DNA from: Microbacteriaceae bacterium VKM Ac-2855
GTDB lineage: Bacteria; Actinomycetota; Actinomycetes; Actinomycetales; Microbacteriaceae
NCBI GenBank assembly: GCA_013204985.1
Contig: JABMLG010000003.1
Location: forward strand, 186,001 to 250,000
Reading direction: 5' to 3'
Length of the DNA: 64,000 nucleotides
Of the stretch, positions 22,622 to 30,561 are shown one piece after another; position 1 is the first letter of the stretch, and each line of letters begins with the position of its first letter. A program made the translations under genes and the position numbers. Under the pieces are notes generated by a model. It was not told where the DNA came from, made no database searches, and saw only the letters and a program-made list of their open reading frames with translations.

Positions 22622-23668
22622 TTAGAAGTCGAACTCGGCGATGTTGTCGGCGGTGAAGGTGAACGGGTCGCCCAGCAGCACGGTGGCGTCTGAGTCGACG
22701 GTGAAATCGCCCAGTTCGCCGGCCGTGAAGGTGTCGCCCTCGGCGCCGGTGATGTCGCCATCGATGAGTGCCTTGGCCGCATAGGCGGCGAGGTAGCCGA
22801 GGTCTCCCGGGTTCCACAGCGCGAACGCGGTGACGGTGCCGTCCTCGACGAACTCGCGCATCTGGTTCGGGGTGCCGAGGCCGGTCAGCGCGACCTTGCC
22901 CTTGAAGTCGGAGGTGGACAGGTAGCGGGCAGCCGCTGCGATGCCGACCGTGGTGGGCGAGATGATGCCCTTGAGGTCGGGGTGGGTCTGCAGTAGCGCC
23001 GCGGTCTTGTCGAACGAGGTCTGGTCGTCGTCGTCGCCGTAGACGGTGTCGACGAGGGTCACGTCCGGGTGGTTCGCCTCGAGGTCGGCCTTCATCAGGT
23101 CGATCCAGGCGTTCTGGTTGGTGGCGTTGGCGGATGCGGAGAGGATCGCGACCTCGCCGGCGTCACCGATCTGCTCGGTGATCAGGTCGACCTGCGCCTT
23201 GGCGATACCCTCGGCGGTGGCCTGGTTGATGTACAGGTCGCGGCAGTCGGCGTTCGTGTCGGAGTCGAAGGTGACGACCTTGGTGCCGTTGTCGCGCGCC
23301 TCGTTCAGCGCGTCGCAGATCGCCTTCGGGTCGTTCGCCGAGACGATGATCGCACCCGCGCCCTGCTGGGTCAGCGTGTTGATGTAGCTGACCTGCGCAT
23401 CCGGCGACGCCTCGGCAGGCCCGACCTCGGCGTAGGTGCCGCCGAACTCGCCGATGGCCTTCTCGCCGCCGGCGTCGGAGGTGTCGAAGTATGCGTTGCC
23501 GAGGTTCTTGGGCAGGAAGGTGATCGCGTAGTTGCCGTCGCCCGAGCCGGAATCGCTTCCGGAATCGCTTCCGGAGTCGGAGGAGGCGGAACAGCCGGTC
23601 GCGACGAGGGCGACCGACACCGCGAGGGCAGTCAGTGCCCCGACGCGGCGTGTGGTGGGAAACTTCAT
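22622..23668 (-). CDS. rhaS: Rhamnose ABC importer, substrate-binding lipoprotein
   Basis: A 348-residue periplasmic-binding-protein type I (ribose-like) lipoprotein. It has a signal peptide with lipobox LVATGCSAS (Cys about 26), a Ser/Gly/Asp-rich linker, then TFLPKNLGNAYFDTSDAGG, IIVSANDPKAICDALNEA, VVTFDSDTNADCRD and GLGTPNQMREFVEDG. This matches RhaS of rhizobial and actinobacterial rhamnose importers. It binds L-rhamnose at the outer face of the membrane. It follows rhaQ, consistent with one transport operon. Confidence 0.92.
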   Translation of the reverse strand: MKFPTTRRVGALTALAVSVALVATGCSASSDSGSDSGSDSGSGDGNYAITFLPKNLGNAYFDTSDAGGEKAIGEFGGTYAEVGPAEASPDAQVSYINTLTQQGAGAIIVSANDPKAICDALNEARDNGTKVVTFDSDTNADCRDLYINQATAEGIAKAQVDLITEQIGDAGEVAILSASANATNQNAWIDLMKADLEANHPDVTLVDTVYGDDDDQTSFDKTAALLQTHPDLKGIISPTTVGIAAAARYLSTSDFKGKVALTGLGTPNQMREFVEDGTVTAFALWNPGDLGYLAAYAAKALIDGDITGAEGDTFTAGELGDFTVDSDATVLLGDPFTFTADNIAEFDF

Positions 23669-23722
23669 CGTTTCGTGCCTTTCAGTAGTGGTGCTGTGTG
23701 TGTTTCGGAGGAGTGAACGGGT

Positions 23723-24751
23723 TCAGGTGCGGGTTCTACCGGGCCGCTGCCGCATCCGCGACAGCCAGGCCAGGAAGCTGGTGGACACCACCGAGAGCAC
23801 GAGGAGAACTCCGGTGATGATGTTGATGACGTCGGAGGTGACGTTCGCCAGCCGCAAGGCGGAGGCGATGATGCCGATCAGGATCACGCCGGCGATCACG
23901 CCGTGCAGCGCGCCGCGACCGCCGAAGATCGACACCCCGCCGAGCAGTACCGCCGCGATCACCTGCAGTTCGAGGCCGGTCGCGTTGTCGCCGCGAGCGG
24001 ATCCGTAGCGCAGCGTGTAGTAGATGCCGGCCAGTGCCGAGACGGCTCCCGAGAGGACGAACAGGATGAACTTGGTGCGGTTCACGTTCACACCGGAGAA
24101 GATCGCTGCTTCGTCGTTCAGGCCGATCGCGTAGATGCCGCGGCCGAAGCGGGTGAAGTGCAGCAGCACCGCGAACGCGATCGCGAGCACCGCGAACGGC
24201 AGCACGACCAGCGGCACCGGGCCGAACAGTTTCGCCTTGGCGAGGTCCGTCCAGAACTCGGGGAAGTCGGTGACCGCGGTCGTGCCGAGCAGGCCGACGG
24301 CGAGCCCGCGGTAGAGCGCGAGCGTGCCGATCGTCACGGCGAGGGAGGGCAGTCCGACCACTGTCACGAGGAAGCCGTTCAGGGCGCCGCCCACCGCGCC
24401 GACCACGATCGCGATCAGAGCTGCGAGCACGAACGGCAGACCGGCCTGCGTGAGCGTGCCCGTCACCACGGAGGCGAGCCCCACGGTGGAGGCCACGGAG
24501 AGGTCGATCTCGCCGGTGATGATGATCAGCGTCATCGGCAGGGCGATCAGCAGCGTCGGCGCGATGTCGAGGAAGAGGTAGGTGAGCGTGATCGGCTTGT
24601 CGAAGTTGCGCACGACGGCGGAGGCGACCACGATCACCAGGATCAGGAGCACGATGATCGCGGTCTCGCGGGTGAGCAGCAGGCGCTGCCAGGCGGGGCG
24701 GCCGTAGTCGCGGTAGGTGCGGGCCGGGGCGGTTGCGGTGGCGGTGCTCAT
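23723..24751 (-). CDS. rhaQ: Rhamnose ABC importer, permease
   Basis: A 342-residue permease of the ribose/rhamnose (RbsC) family with about nine hydrophobic helices. It carries ITGEIDLSVASTVGLASV, the conserved EIDLSV block, GLPSLAVTIGTLALYRGLA and LGGVSIFGGRGALHGVIAG near the C-terminus. Its start ATG (24751) overlaps the stop of the second permease by 1 bp, showing coupled translation. The order ATPase-permease-permease-binding protein is that of rhaTPQS. Confidence 0.9.
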   Translation of the reverse strand: MSTATATAPARTYRDYGRPAWQRLLLTRETAIIVLLILVIVVASAVVRNFDKPITLTYLFLDIAPTLLIALPMTLIIITGEIDLSVASTVGLASVVTGTLTQAGLPFVLAALIAIVVGAVGGALNGFLVTVVGLPSLAVTIGTLALYRGLAVGLLGTTAVTDFPEFWTDLAKAKLFGPVPLVVLPFAVLAIAFAVLLHFTRFGRGIYAIGLNDEAAIFSGVNVNRTKFILFVLSGAVSALAGIYYTLRYGSARGDNATGLELQVIAAVLLGGVSIFGGRGALHGVIAGVILIGIIASALRLANVTSDVINIITGVLLVLSVVSTSFLAWLSRMRQRPGRTRT

Positions 24752-25800
24752 CAGGATTCGTCCCTCTCTGCGAGGAGCTTGCGCGATTGTCGGAGGGAGA
24801 GGACGCGGTCGAGCACGATGGCGCCGATGATCAGCACGCCGACCACGGCGCGTTGCCAGAAGTCGGGTACGCCGAGGATCGGCAGGGCGCGGTTGATGGT
24901 GAGCAGCAGGACGGCTCCGATCGCGGCGCCCCACACCGTGCCCGAGCCGCCGAAGATCGCGACGCCGCCGATCACCGCTGCGCCCACGGCGTCGAGCTCG
25001 TAGCCCGAGCCGGCCTGCGAGTTCACGGTGCCGTACCGGGCCGCGTAGAGCACGCCGGCGAGGCCGGTGAGCGCGCCTGAGATCACGAAGGCGACCAGGA
25101 TGCGGCGGGTGACGGGCAGGCCGTAGAGGCGGGCCGCATCCGGATCGGAACCGATCGCGTAGAACTCGCGGCCCGCCCGGATGTTGCGCAGGTACCAGCC
25201 GGCCGCGACGAGCACCACGAGCGCGATGATCGTCAGATACGGGATCGAGAGGAATTGGCCCGTGCCGAGCGCGAGGAAGTCCTTCGGCATATCGGAGGCG
25301 TTGATGCGGTCGCTGCCCGTCCACGCGACGTTGATGCCGCGGTAGGCGTAGAGCGTGCCGAGGGTGATCACCAGCGCCGGCACCTTCGCGAACGCCACGA
25401 GTGCGCCGTTGATCAGGCCGAGCAGGCCGCCGAAGACGATGCCGGCGACGAAGACGGCGATGATCGGGATGCCCGGCACGTCGAGGAAAAGTCGGCCCGT
25501 GAGATAGGCCGTGAGGCCGAGGATCGATCCGACCGAGAGGTCGACCGAGCGGGTGATGATCACGATCGACTGGCCGACCGCGATCAGGATGAGGATCGCC
25601 GGAGTCAGCAGCAGGTCGCGCCAGCCGTCGGGGGAGAAGAGGAACGTCGGGTTCTTCGCGGTCGTGGCGATGATCACGATGATCAGCGCGAGCAGGATGC
25701 CCGTCTCACGCGCCCGGATGAACGCGCCGAATCCGCTCGCGAAGGCATTCGGTTTCGCAGCGGGCAGCCGCTGCGGCGTCGGAGTCTGCGTGGCGCTCAT
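24751..25800 (-). CDS. rhaP: Rhamnose ABC importer, permease
   Basis: A 349-residue RbsC-family permease, a distant paralogue of the next gene. Visible are [36 protein letters not shown] and [19 protein letters not shown]. The N-terminal ~25 residues are cytoplasmic and polar. Its start overlaps the ATPase stop by 4 bp (ATGA) and its stop overlaps the rhaQ start, so the three are translated as a coupled unit. Confidence 0.9.
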   Translation of the reverse strand: MSATQTPTPQRLPAAKPNAFASGFGAFIRARETGILLALIIVIIATTAKNPTFLFSPDGWRDLLLTPAILILIAVGQSIVIITRSVDLSVGSILGLTAYLTGRLFLDVPGIPIIAVFVAGIVFGGLLGLINGALVAFAKVPALVITLGTLYAYRGINVAWTGSDRINASDMPKDFLALGTGQFLSIPYLTIIALVVLVAAGWYLRNIRAGREFYAIGSDPDAARLYGLPVTRRILVAFVISGALTGLAGVLYAARYGTVNSQAGSGYELDAVGAAVIGGVAIFGGSGTVWGAAIGAVLLLTINRALPILGVPDFWQRAVVGVLIIGAIVLDRVLSLRQSRKLLAERDES

Positions 25801-27308
25801 GCGGCGGCTCCCTGCGTGGCGGCGAACATCACGGTCTCGCTGTTCGCATCCGCTCGATCGAGTTCGGCGGTGATCCGCCCCTCGCGCATCACGAGCACCC
25901 GGTCGGCCATGCCGAGCACTTCGGGCAGCTCGCTCGAGATCATCAGGATGCCCATACCCTCACCGGCGAGCTGCGACAGCAGGCGGTGCACCTCGCTCTT
26001 AGTGCCGATGTCGATGCCACGGGTGGGCTCGTCGATGATCAGCACCTTCGGATTCGTGGCCAGCCACTTGCCCAGCACGACCTTCTGCTGGTTGCCGCCG
26101 GAGAGCGTGCCCGCCACGGTGTCGAGGGCGTTCGTCTTCACCTCGAGCCGGCTCGCCCAGATCCGCGCGGCGGAGTTCTCGGCGCGATCGGAGAGCAGCC
26201 CGGCCTTCGAGAGCGACTTCTGGATCGCCATCGTGATGTTCTTCGAGACGCTCGAATCGAGGACGAGTCCCTGCTTGCGGCGATCCTCCGGCACCAGCGC
26301 GATGCCGGCGCGCATCGCGGCGGTGGGGTTCTTCGGCGGGATGCGGGTGCCCTCGAGGGTCACCGTGCCGCTGTCGTAGGGATCGACACCGAACACGGCG
26401 CGGGCGACCTCGCTGCGACCGGCGCCGACCAGACCCGCCAGACTCACGATCTCGCCCGAGCGCACCGTGAAGGAGATGTCGTGGAAGACGCCCGCCGCGG
26501 TGAGTCCGCTCACCTCCAGAAGGACCTCGCGGATGTCCGCGTCCTGCTTCGGGAACAGCTCGGTGATGTCGCGGCCCACCATCTGCCGCACGATGCGATC
26601 GACCGTCGTTGCAGCCGTGGGCTCGGTCGAGATGTATTCGCCGTCGCGCATCACCGTGATGGTGTCGCAGAGGGCGAAGACCTCGTCGAAGCGGTGCGAG
26701 ATGAAGAGAAGGGCGCGACCCTCGTCGCGGAGGCTGCGCGCGACGGCGAAGAGGCGGTCGACCTCGACGCCGCTCAGCGCCGCGGTCGGCTCGTCCATCA
26801 CGAGCACCTTCGCGTCGAGCGAGATGGCCTTCGCGATCTCGATGATCTGCTGGTCAGCGATCGAGAGTCCCTCCGCGGGGCGGTCGGGGTCGATCCGCAC
26901 GCCCAGACGCTGGAACAGGCCGAGCACCTCGCTGCGCATGGCCGCGCGGTCGATCCGGCCGAACCGACCGGTGGGCTGGCGGCCCATGAAGACGTTCTCG
27001 GTCACCGAAAGGTCGGGGAAGAGTGTCGGCTCCTGGTAGATCACGGCGATACCGGCCGCCTTCGACTGCGCCGTCGTGGCGAAATCGACGGAGACCCCGT
27101 CGAGCAGCAGGTCGCCGGCGTCGCGCTGGTAGAGGCCGGCGATGATCTTGACCAGGGTCGACTTGCCCGCGCCGTTCTCGCCGACGAGGGCGTGGATCGA
27201 GCCGCGCTGCAACGCGAGGCTGCCGGACTTCAGCGCGATCACGCTGCCGAAGGCTTTGGCGACCGCGCGCAATTCGAGGGCGGGCGTCGGCCCGGTGTCG
27301 ATCGACAT
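25797..27308 (-). CDS. rhaT: Rhamnose ABC importer, ATP-binding protein (two-domain)
   Basis: A 503-residue sugar ABC ATPase with two nucleotide-binding domains. The first has Walker [10 protein letters not shown] (about 39-47), a degenerate signature LSIADQQ and Walker [12 protein letters not shown]. The second has [12 protein letters not shown] at the Walker A position, signature LSGGNQQKV and [14 protein letters not shown]. This asymmetry is normal for RbsA-type proteins. It is the first gene of the rhaTPQSM transcript, with a promoter and LacI operator immediately upstream. Confidence 0.92.
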   Translation of the reverse strand: MSIDTGPTPALELRAVAKAFGSVIALKSGSLALQRGSIHALVGENGAGKSTLVKIIAGLYQRDAGDLLLDGVSVDFATTAQSKAAGIAVIYQEPTLFPDLSVTENVFMGRQPTGRFGRIDRAAMRSEVLGLFQRLGVRIDPDRPAEGLSIADQQIIEIAKAISLDAKVLVMDEPTAALSGVEVDRLFAVARSLRDEGRALLFISHRFDEVFALCDTITVMRDGEYISTEPTAATTVDRIVRQMVGRDITELFPKQDADIREVLLEVSGLTAAGVFHDISFTVRSGEIVSLAGLVGAGRSEVARAVFGVDPYDSGTVTLEGTRIPPKNPTAAMRAGIALVPEDRRKQGLVLDSSVSKNITMAIQKSLSKAGLLSDRAENSAARIWASRLEVKTNALDTVAGTLSGGNQQKVVLGKWLATNPKVLIIDEPTRGIDIGTKSEVHRLLSQLAGEGMGILMISSELPEVLGMADRVLVMREGRITAELDRADANSETVMFAATQGAAA

Positions 27309-27359
27309 TGATGGACTGCTTCCTATTGCGTCTTTGCACGGAGGGTGGCGAGTTCGACC

Positions 27360-27416
27360 TGAATCGTTTCACATCAACCGAGCGCCAAACTATGCCTTTC
27401 GATGAGAACCTGTCAA
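27360..27416 (-). promoter_or_regulatory. rhaT promoter and LacI-type operator
   Basis: On the minus strand a perfect -35 TTGACA (27416-27411) and CATAGT (27394-27389) are 16 bp apart. The operator TGAAACGATTCA (27371-27360) lies just downstream of the start site. It is identical to the operators before rhaI. Confidence 0.8.
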
Positions 27417-27448
27417 CGGAGAGCGGTCTCTCGGGCGTGTTGTGGTGG

Positions 27449-27466
27449 TGAATCGTTATGAAACGA
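27449..27466. promoter_or_regulatory. Degenerate operator-like inverted repeat
   Basis: TGAATCGTTATGAAACGA carries both half-sites of the rhamnose operator but with altered spacing, giving TCGTT-4-AACGA. It lies 23 bp before the DUF427 gene and may bring that gene or the transporter under the same repressor. Confidence 0.4.
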
Positions 27467-27488
27467 CTCCGCGGCGTAGCGTTGCCCT

Positions 27489-27977
27489 ATGAAGCGCGAC
27501 GTGCCGCAGCCCGGCCAGGAATCCGTGTGGGACTACCCGAGACCGCCGAGGGTGGAGGCGAGCGACGAGCGGATCCGCATCCGCCTCGGTGGCGTGGTGA
27601 TCGCCGACAGCACCGCGTCGTTCCGCGTGCTCGAGACCAGTCATCCGCCCGTCTACTACCTGCCGCGCGAGGCGTTCGCAGCGGATGCGCTCGAGCCGGC
27701 TCCCGGCCGCAGCTTCTGCGAGTTCAAGGGCGCGGCGCGTTACCTGACGGTGCGAGGCGGAGGCGCGGTCGCTGAGAGCGCCGGGTGGTACTACCCCTCG
27801 CCGAGCCCCGGCTTCGAGGCGATCGCCGACCACGTGGCGGTGTACCCGGAGCGGATGGATTCGTGCGAGGTGGCGGGTGAGACGGTGCAGCCGCAACCCG
27901 GCGACTTCTACGGCGGCTGGATCACCAGCCGCGTGGTGGGTCCGTTCAAGGGAGCGCCGGGCACGCTGCACTGGTGA
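27489..27977 (+). CDS. DUF427 domain protein
   Basis: A 162-residue protein with the DUF427 signature: IRIRLGGVVIADSTASFRVLETSHPPVYYLP (about 31-61) and FCEFKGAARYLTV, ending in YGGWITSRVVGPFKG. The fold is a small beta-tent and no enzymatic function is established. It is divergent from rhaT. A degenerate rhamnose operator upstream suggests co-regulation, but nothing in the protein links it to sugar metabolism. A stretch of short direct repeats follows before the LacI gene. Confidence 0.85.
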   Translation: MKRDVPQPGQESVWDYPRPPRVEASDERIRIRLGGVVIADSTASFRVLETSHPPVYYLPREAFAADALEPAPGRSFCEFKGAARYLTVRGGGAVAESAGWYYPSPSPGFEAIADHVAVYPERMDSCEVAGETVQPQPGDFYGGWITSRVVGPFKGAPGTLHW

Positions 27978-28007
27978 GCGCTCGGTCGGTTGCACCACGG
28001 GGCAGGG

Positions 28008-28072
28008 CGTCGCGGCGGAGTGGGTCGAGGCGGAGTGCGTCGCGGCGGAGTGGGTCGCACGGAGTGGGTCGC
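28008..28072 (+). repeat. Short tandem repeats before the LacI gene
   Basis: Two 29-bp units starting GCGTCGCGGCGGAGTGGGTC (28008-28036, 28037-28065) and a third partial GGAGTGGGTCG. They lie within the 141-bp leader of the regulator gene. Confidence 0.7.
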
Positions 28073-28118
28073 CTCGGCCCGGTGGGTGCCATACTGCTCA
28101 GCAGTCGGAGGAGGCCGG

Positions 28119-29111
28119 ATGTCGTCGATCAGCGTGCGTGATGTCGCCGCACTCGCGGGCGTCTCGGTGGGCACCGTCTCGAACGTGCTGAACCGGCCCG
28201 AGAAGGTGTCGGAGGATGCCGTCCGCCGGGTGCAGGACGCCATCGCCAAGCTCGGCTTCGTCCGCAATGATGCGGCCCGGCAACTGCGCGCCGGCCGAAG
28301 CCGCAGCATCGGCCTCGTGGTGCTCGACGCCGGCAACCCCTTCTTCATGGACCTGGCCCGCGGCGCAGAGGACCGGGCGGCGGGCGAGGGTCTTGCTGTG
28401 CTGCTGGGCAACTCCGACGACACGGCGAGCCGCGAATCCGCTTACCTCGACCTGTTCGAGGAGCAACGCGTCAGCGGCGTGCTGATCTCGCCGCTGGGGG
28501 ATGCGATGTCGCGGCTGGAACGCCTGCGCGAACGCGGGATCCCGACGGTGCTCGTCGACCGCGAATCGCACAACTCCGCGTTCTCGTCGGTGTCGGTCGA
28601 CGATGTGGCCGGTGGGCGGATGGCTGTCGAGCACCTTCTGGCCAGTGGCCGACGGCGCATCGCCTTCGTGGGGGGACCGCTCTCGATCCGGCAGGTCAGC
28701 GACCGGCTCTCGGGGGCCCGTCAGGCCGTCGCCGAGGTCGCGGATGCACGCCTCGAGACGCTGACGACGAGTGCGTTGACCGTGCTGGAGGGCCGGGCGA
28801 TGGGGGAGGCGGTGCGCGCCCGCGCCGCCGCGGACCGACCGGAAGCCATCTTCTGCGCGAACGATCTTCTCGCCGTGGGCGTGCTGCAGGCGCTGATGCT
28901 GCTCGGCGAGGTGCGGGTGCCTCAAGACATCGCGCTGATCGGCTACGACGACATCGCCTTCGCATCCGCTGCCGTGGTGCCGCTGTCGAGCATCCGGCAA
29001 CCGAGCGCACTGATCGGCGCAACCGCCGTCGAGCTGCTGCTCGACCCGGGTGAGCCGCGGCAGGTCGTCTTCCAGCCGGAACTCGTGGTGCGGGCCTCGA
29101 GCGGACGGTAG
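28119..29111 (+). CDS. LacI-family transcriptional regulator, probable rhamnose regulon repressor
   Basis: A 330-residue repressor. The N-terminal helix-turn-helix and hinge (SVRDVAALAGVSVGTVSNVL, about 5-24; RPEKVSEDAV; RQLRAG) are followed by a periplasmic-binding-like effector domain (IGLVVLDAGNPFF, VSVDDVAGGRMAVEHLL, IFCANDLLAVGVLQ, LIGYDDIAFA). ATG 28119 is chosen for GGAGGAGG at 28107-28114. Its position beside the rhamnose genes and the four nearby palindromes of LacI type suggest it senses rhamnose or an intermediate. The regulator-operator link is inference. Confidence 0.9.
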   Translation: MSSISVRDVAALAGVSVGTVSNVLNRPEKVSEDAVRRVQDAIAKLGFVRNDAARQLRAGRSRSIGLVVLDAGNPFFMDLARGAEDRAAGEGLAVLLGNSDDTASRESAYLDLFEEQRVSGVLISPLGDAMSRLERLRERGIPTVLVDRESHNSAFSSVSVDDVAGGRMAVEHLLASGRRRIAFVGGPLSIRQVSDRLSGARQAVAEVADARLETLTTSALTVLEGRAMGEAVRARAAADRPEAIFCANDLLAVGVLQALMLLGEVRVPQDIALIGYDDIAFASAAVVPLSSIRQPSALIGATAVELLLDPGEPRQVVFQPELVVRASSGR

Positions 29112-29122
29112 CGGCGCGGGGC

Positions 29123-29244
29123 CGTCCCTTCGGTCGGCAGGCAGCGGGCCTCCGGGCGCCGTCGATCTCGGACGTCCGCGGGAACACGCAGATGAATGGT
29201 CGGGGAGTTGCCGTTCGGTGAACGGCCTGCCGACCGAAGGGACG
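29123..29244. repeat. Palindrome-ended element, family D, copy 1 (122 bp)
   Basis: Ends are CGTCCCTTCGGTCGGCAGG (29123-29141) and CCTGCCGACCGAAGGGACG (29226-29244), a perfect 19-bp inverted repeat. The interior contains CCGCGGGAACACGCAGATG. It is the first of a tandem pair filling the 455-bp gap after the LacI gene. Confidence 0.9.
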
Positions 29245-29295
29245 AGGGGCTCTGTGACCTCCGCCCGGGTTTCGGTGGTGGTGACGGGCTTAGGC

Positions 29296-29417
29296 CGTCC
29301 CTTCGGTCGGCAGGCAGCGGCGCTGGGCCCGGAGCGATCGCGCCGTTCCGCGGGAATCCTGCGGCTGGGCCGTCGGCGATCTGCCGTTCGTGGGCGGGGC
29401 TGCCGACCGACGGGACA
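29296..29417. repeat. Palindrome-ended element, family D, copy 2 (122 bp)
   Basis: Same left end as copy 1 (29296-29314); right end CTGCCGACCGACGGGACA, with three changes. The interior has CCGCGGGAATCCTGCGGCTG at the position of the copy 1 core, but otherwise differs strongly. It is 51 bp from copy 1. Confidence 0.88.
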
Positions 29418-29515
29418 GGGGCGAGCGGCACCGGCGAGCACGCGCTGCCGTGTCGGGCTCCCGGGCCCGCGAGACGCCGCTCCGCGAACGGCCGGCCGGC
29501 CGATGGGACCAGGAG

Positions 29516-29524
29516 TTATCCACA
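29516..29524 (+). promoter_or_regulatory. DnaA-box-like site before second DUF559 gene
   Basis: TTATCCACA, preceded by GGAG exactly as at 13135-13147, lies 42 bp upstream of the gene start. Conservation of this word ahead of both paralogues argues for function, but not necessarily DnaA binding. Confidence 0.45.
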
Positions 29525-29566
29525 ACCTGGCACCACCCTCGTTCGAGGGGTTCGAACTCGGGCACC

Positions 29567-30421
29567 ATGATGCTCATGGAGGCGAAGAAGGCGCTCAGCG
29601 CGTGCGGCGGGATCGCCTTCACGAGTCAGCTCGTGGCGATGGAGGTGACGAAGAGGTCGCTCCGGGCAGCGATCGTCTCAGGTGACGTCGTGCGGATCCG
29701 TCGGGGGATCTACGCCCTCTCGAGTATCGATGGTCCGCTCCTGGCGGCCGCCCGGCTCGACGCTCATCTGGCCGGGACCAGTGCGCTGAAGCATCGCGGT
29801 CTCTGGCTGATGCCGGACGATGAGAAGACCTTCGAGATCTGGTTCGACCGCAAGGCGCGGCTGCCGAGCGGCATCGGTCGCGCGACTGTGCACCGCGACC
29901 GCGGCTGGTCGGGAGACGACGGCTTCGTGGTCTCGGTTCTGCACGCCCTTCTGCAATTGGCGCGACGGTGCACGCCGGGGGATCCGCGAAGCGAGGAATC
30001 CTTTCTCGTCGCGGTCGAGTCGGCGCTGAACAAGGAGCTCATCGTGATGGACGACCTGACGCTCCTCGCCCCACGACTGCCGGCCTCCCTCGCTCCGTTG
30101 CTCGGCTTCGTGGTGGATTCGTCGCAGAGCGGGCTCGAGACGCTGGCCAGGAGGCGCCTGGATCGGATCGGCATCGTCGCCCGCCCGCAGGTGGCCATCG
30201 TCGATGTCGGAGTGGTGGATCTGCTCATCGGCAGTTCGCTCATCCTCGAACTCGACGGAGTCGCCCATCACGACATCGCAGCGGATCGCCGTCGTGACCT
30301 CGTCTCAGCAGCTCGGGGTCTCACCACACTCCGTCCGGACTACCGCCTCGTCCTCGACGAGTGGAGGCTCGTCGAGTCGGCCGTTCTTGCGCACGTTGAG
30401 TTGGGTCATCACCTGCACTGA
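29567..30421 (+). CDS. DUF559-type protein with AbiEi-like N-terminal domain (paralogue 2)
   Basis: A 284-residue paralogue of the protein at 13199-14047, with the same order of blocks: VRIRRGIYALSS ends the winged-helix-like region, then HRDRGWSGDDGFVVSVLHAL, LVAVESALN, SSQSGLETLARRRLDRIG, and the nuclease-like VVDLLIGSSLILELDGVAHHDIAADRRRD. Three in-frame ATGs (29567, 29570, 29576) can start it. The C-terminal part resembles Vsr/DUF559 nucleases; the N-terminal part resembles AbiEi antitoxins. No partner gene is adjacent. Function unknown. Confidence 0.75.
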   Translation: MMLMEAKKALSACGGIAFTSQLVAMEVTKRSLRAAIVSGDVVRIRRGIYALSSIDGPLLAAARLDAHLAGTSALKHRGLWLMPDDEKTFEIWFDRKARLPSGIGRATVHRDRGWSGDDGFVVSVLHALLQLARRCTPGDPRSEESFLVAVESALNKELIVMDDLTLLAPRLPASLAPLLGFVVDSSQSGLETLARRRLDRIGIVARPQVAIVDVGVVDLLIGSSLILELDGVAHHDIAADRRRDLVSAARGLTTLRPDYRLVLDEWRLVESAVLAHVELGHHLH

Positions 30422-30561
30422 GCGGGCCGCCGTGCGATATTCCGGCACCACGACTGAGCGACCGTTCAGTTCGCTAAGATTTTGGTGGATCGGGTCCAAT
30501 AAAGGCCCGGCGCGGCCGACGGCGTCCTGCGCGAGAACGAACACCCCACCGAAAGCACCCC

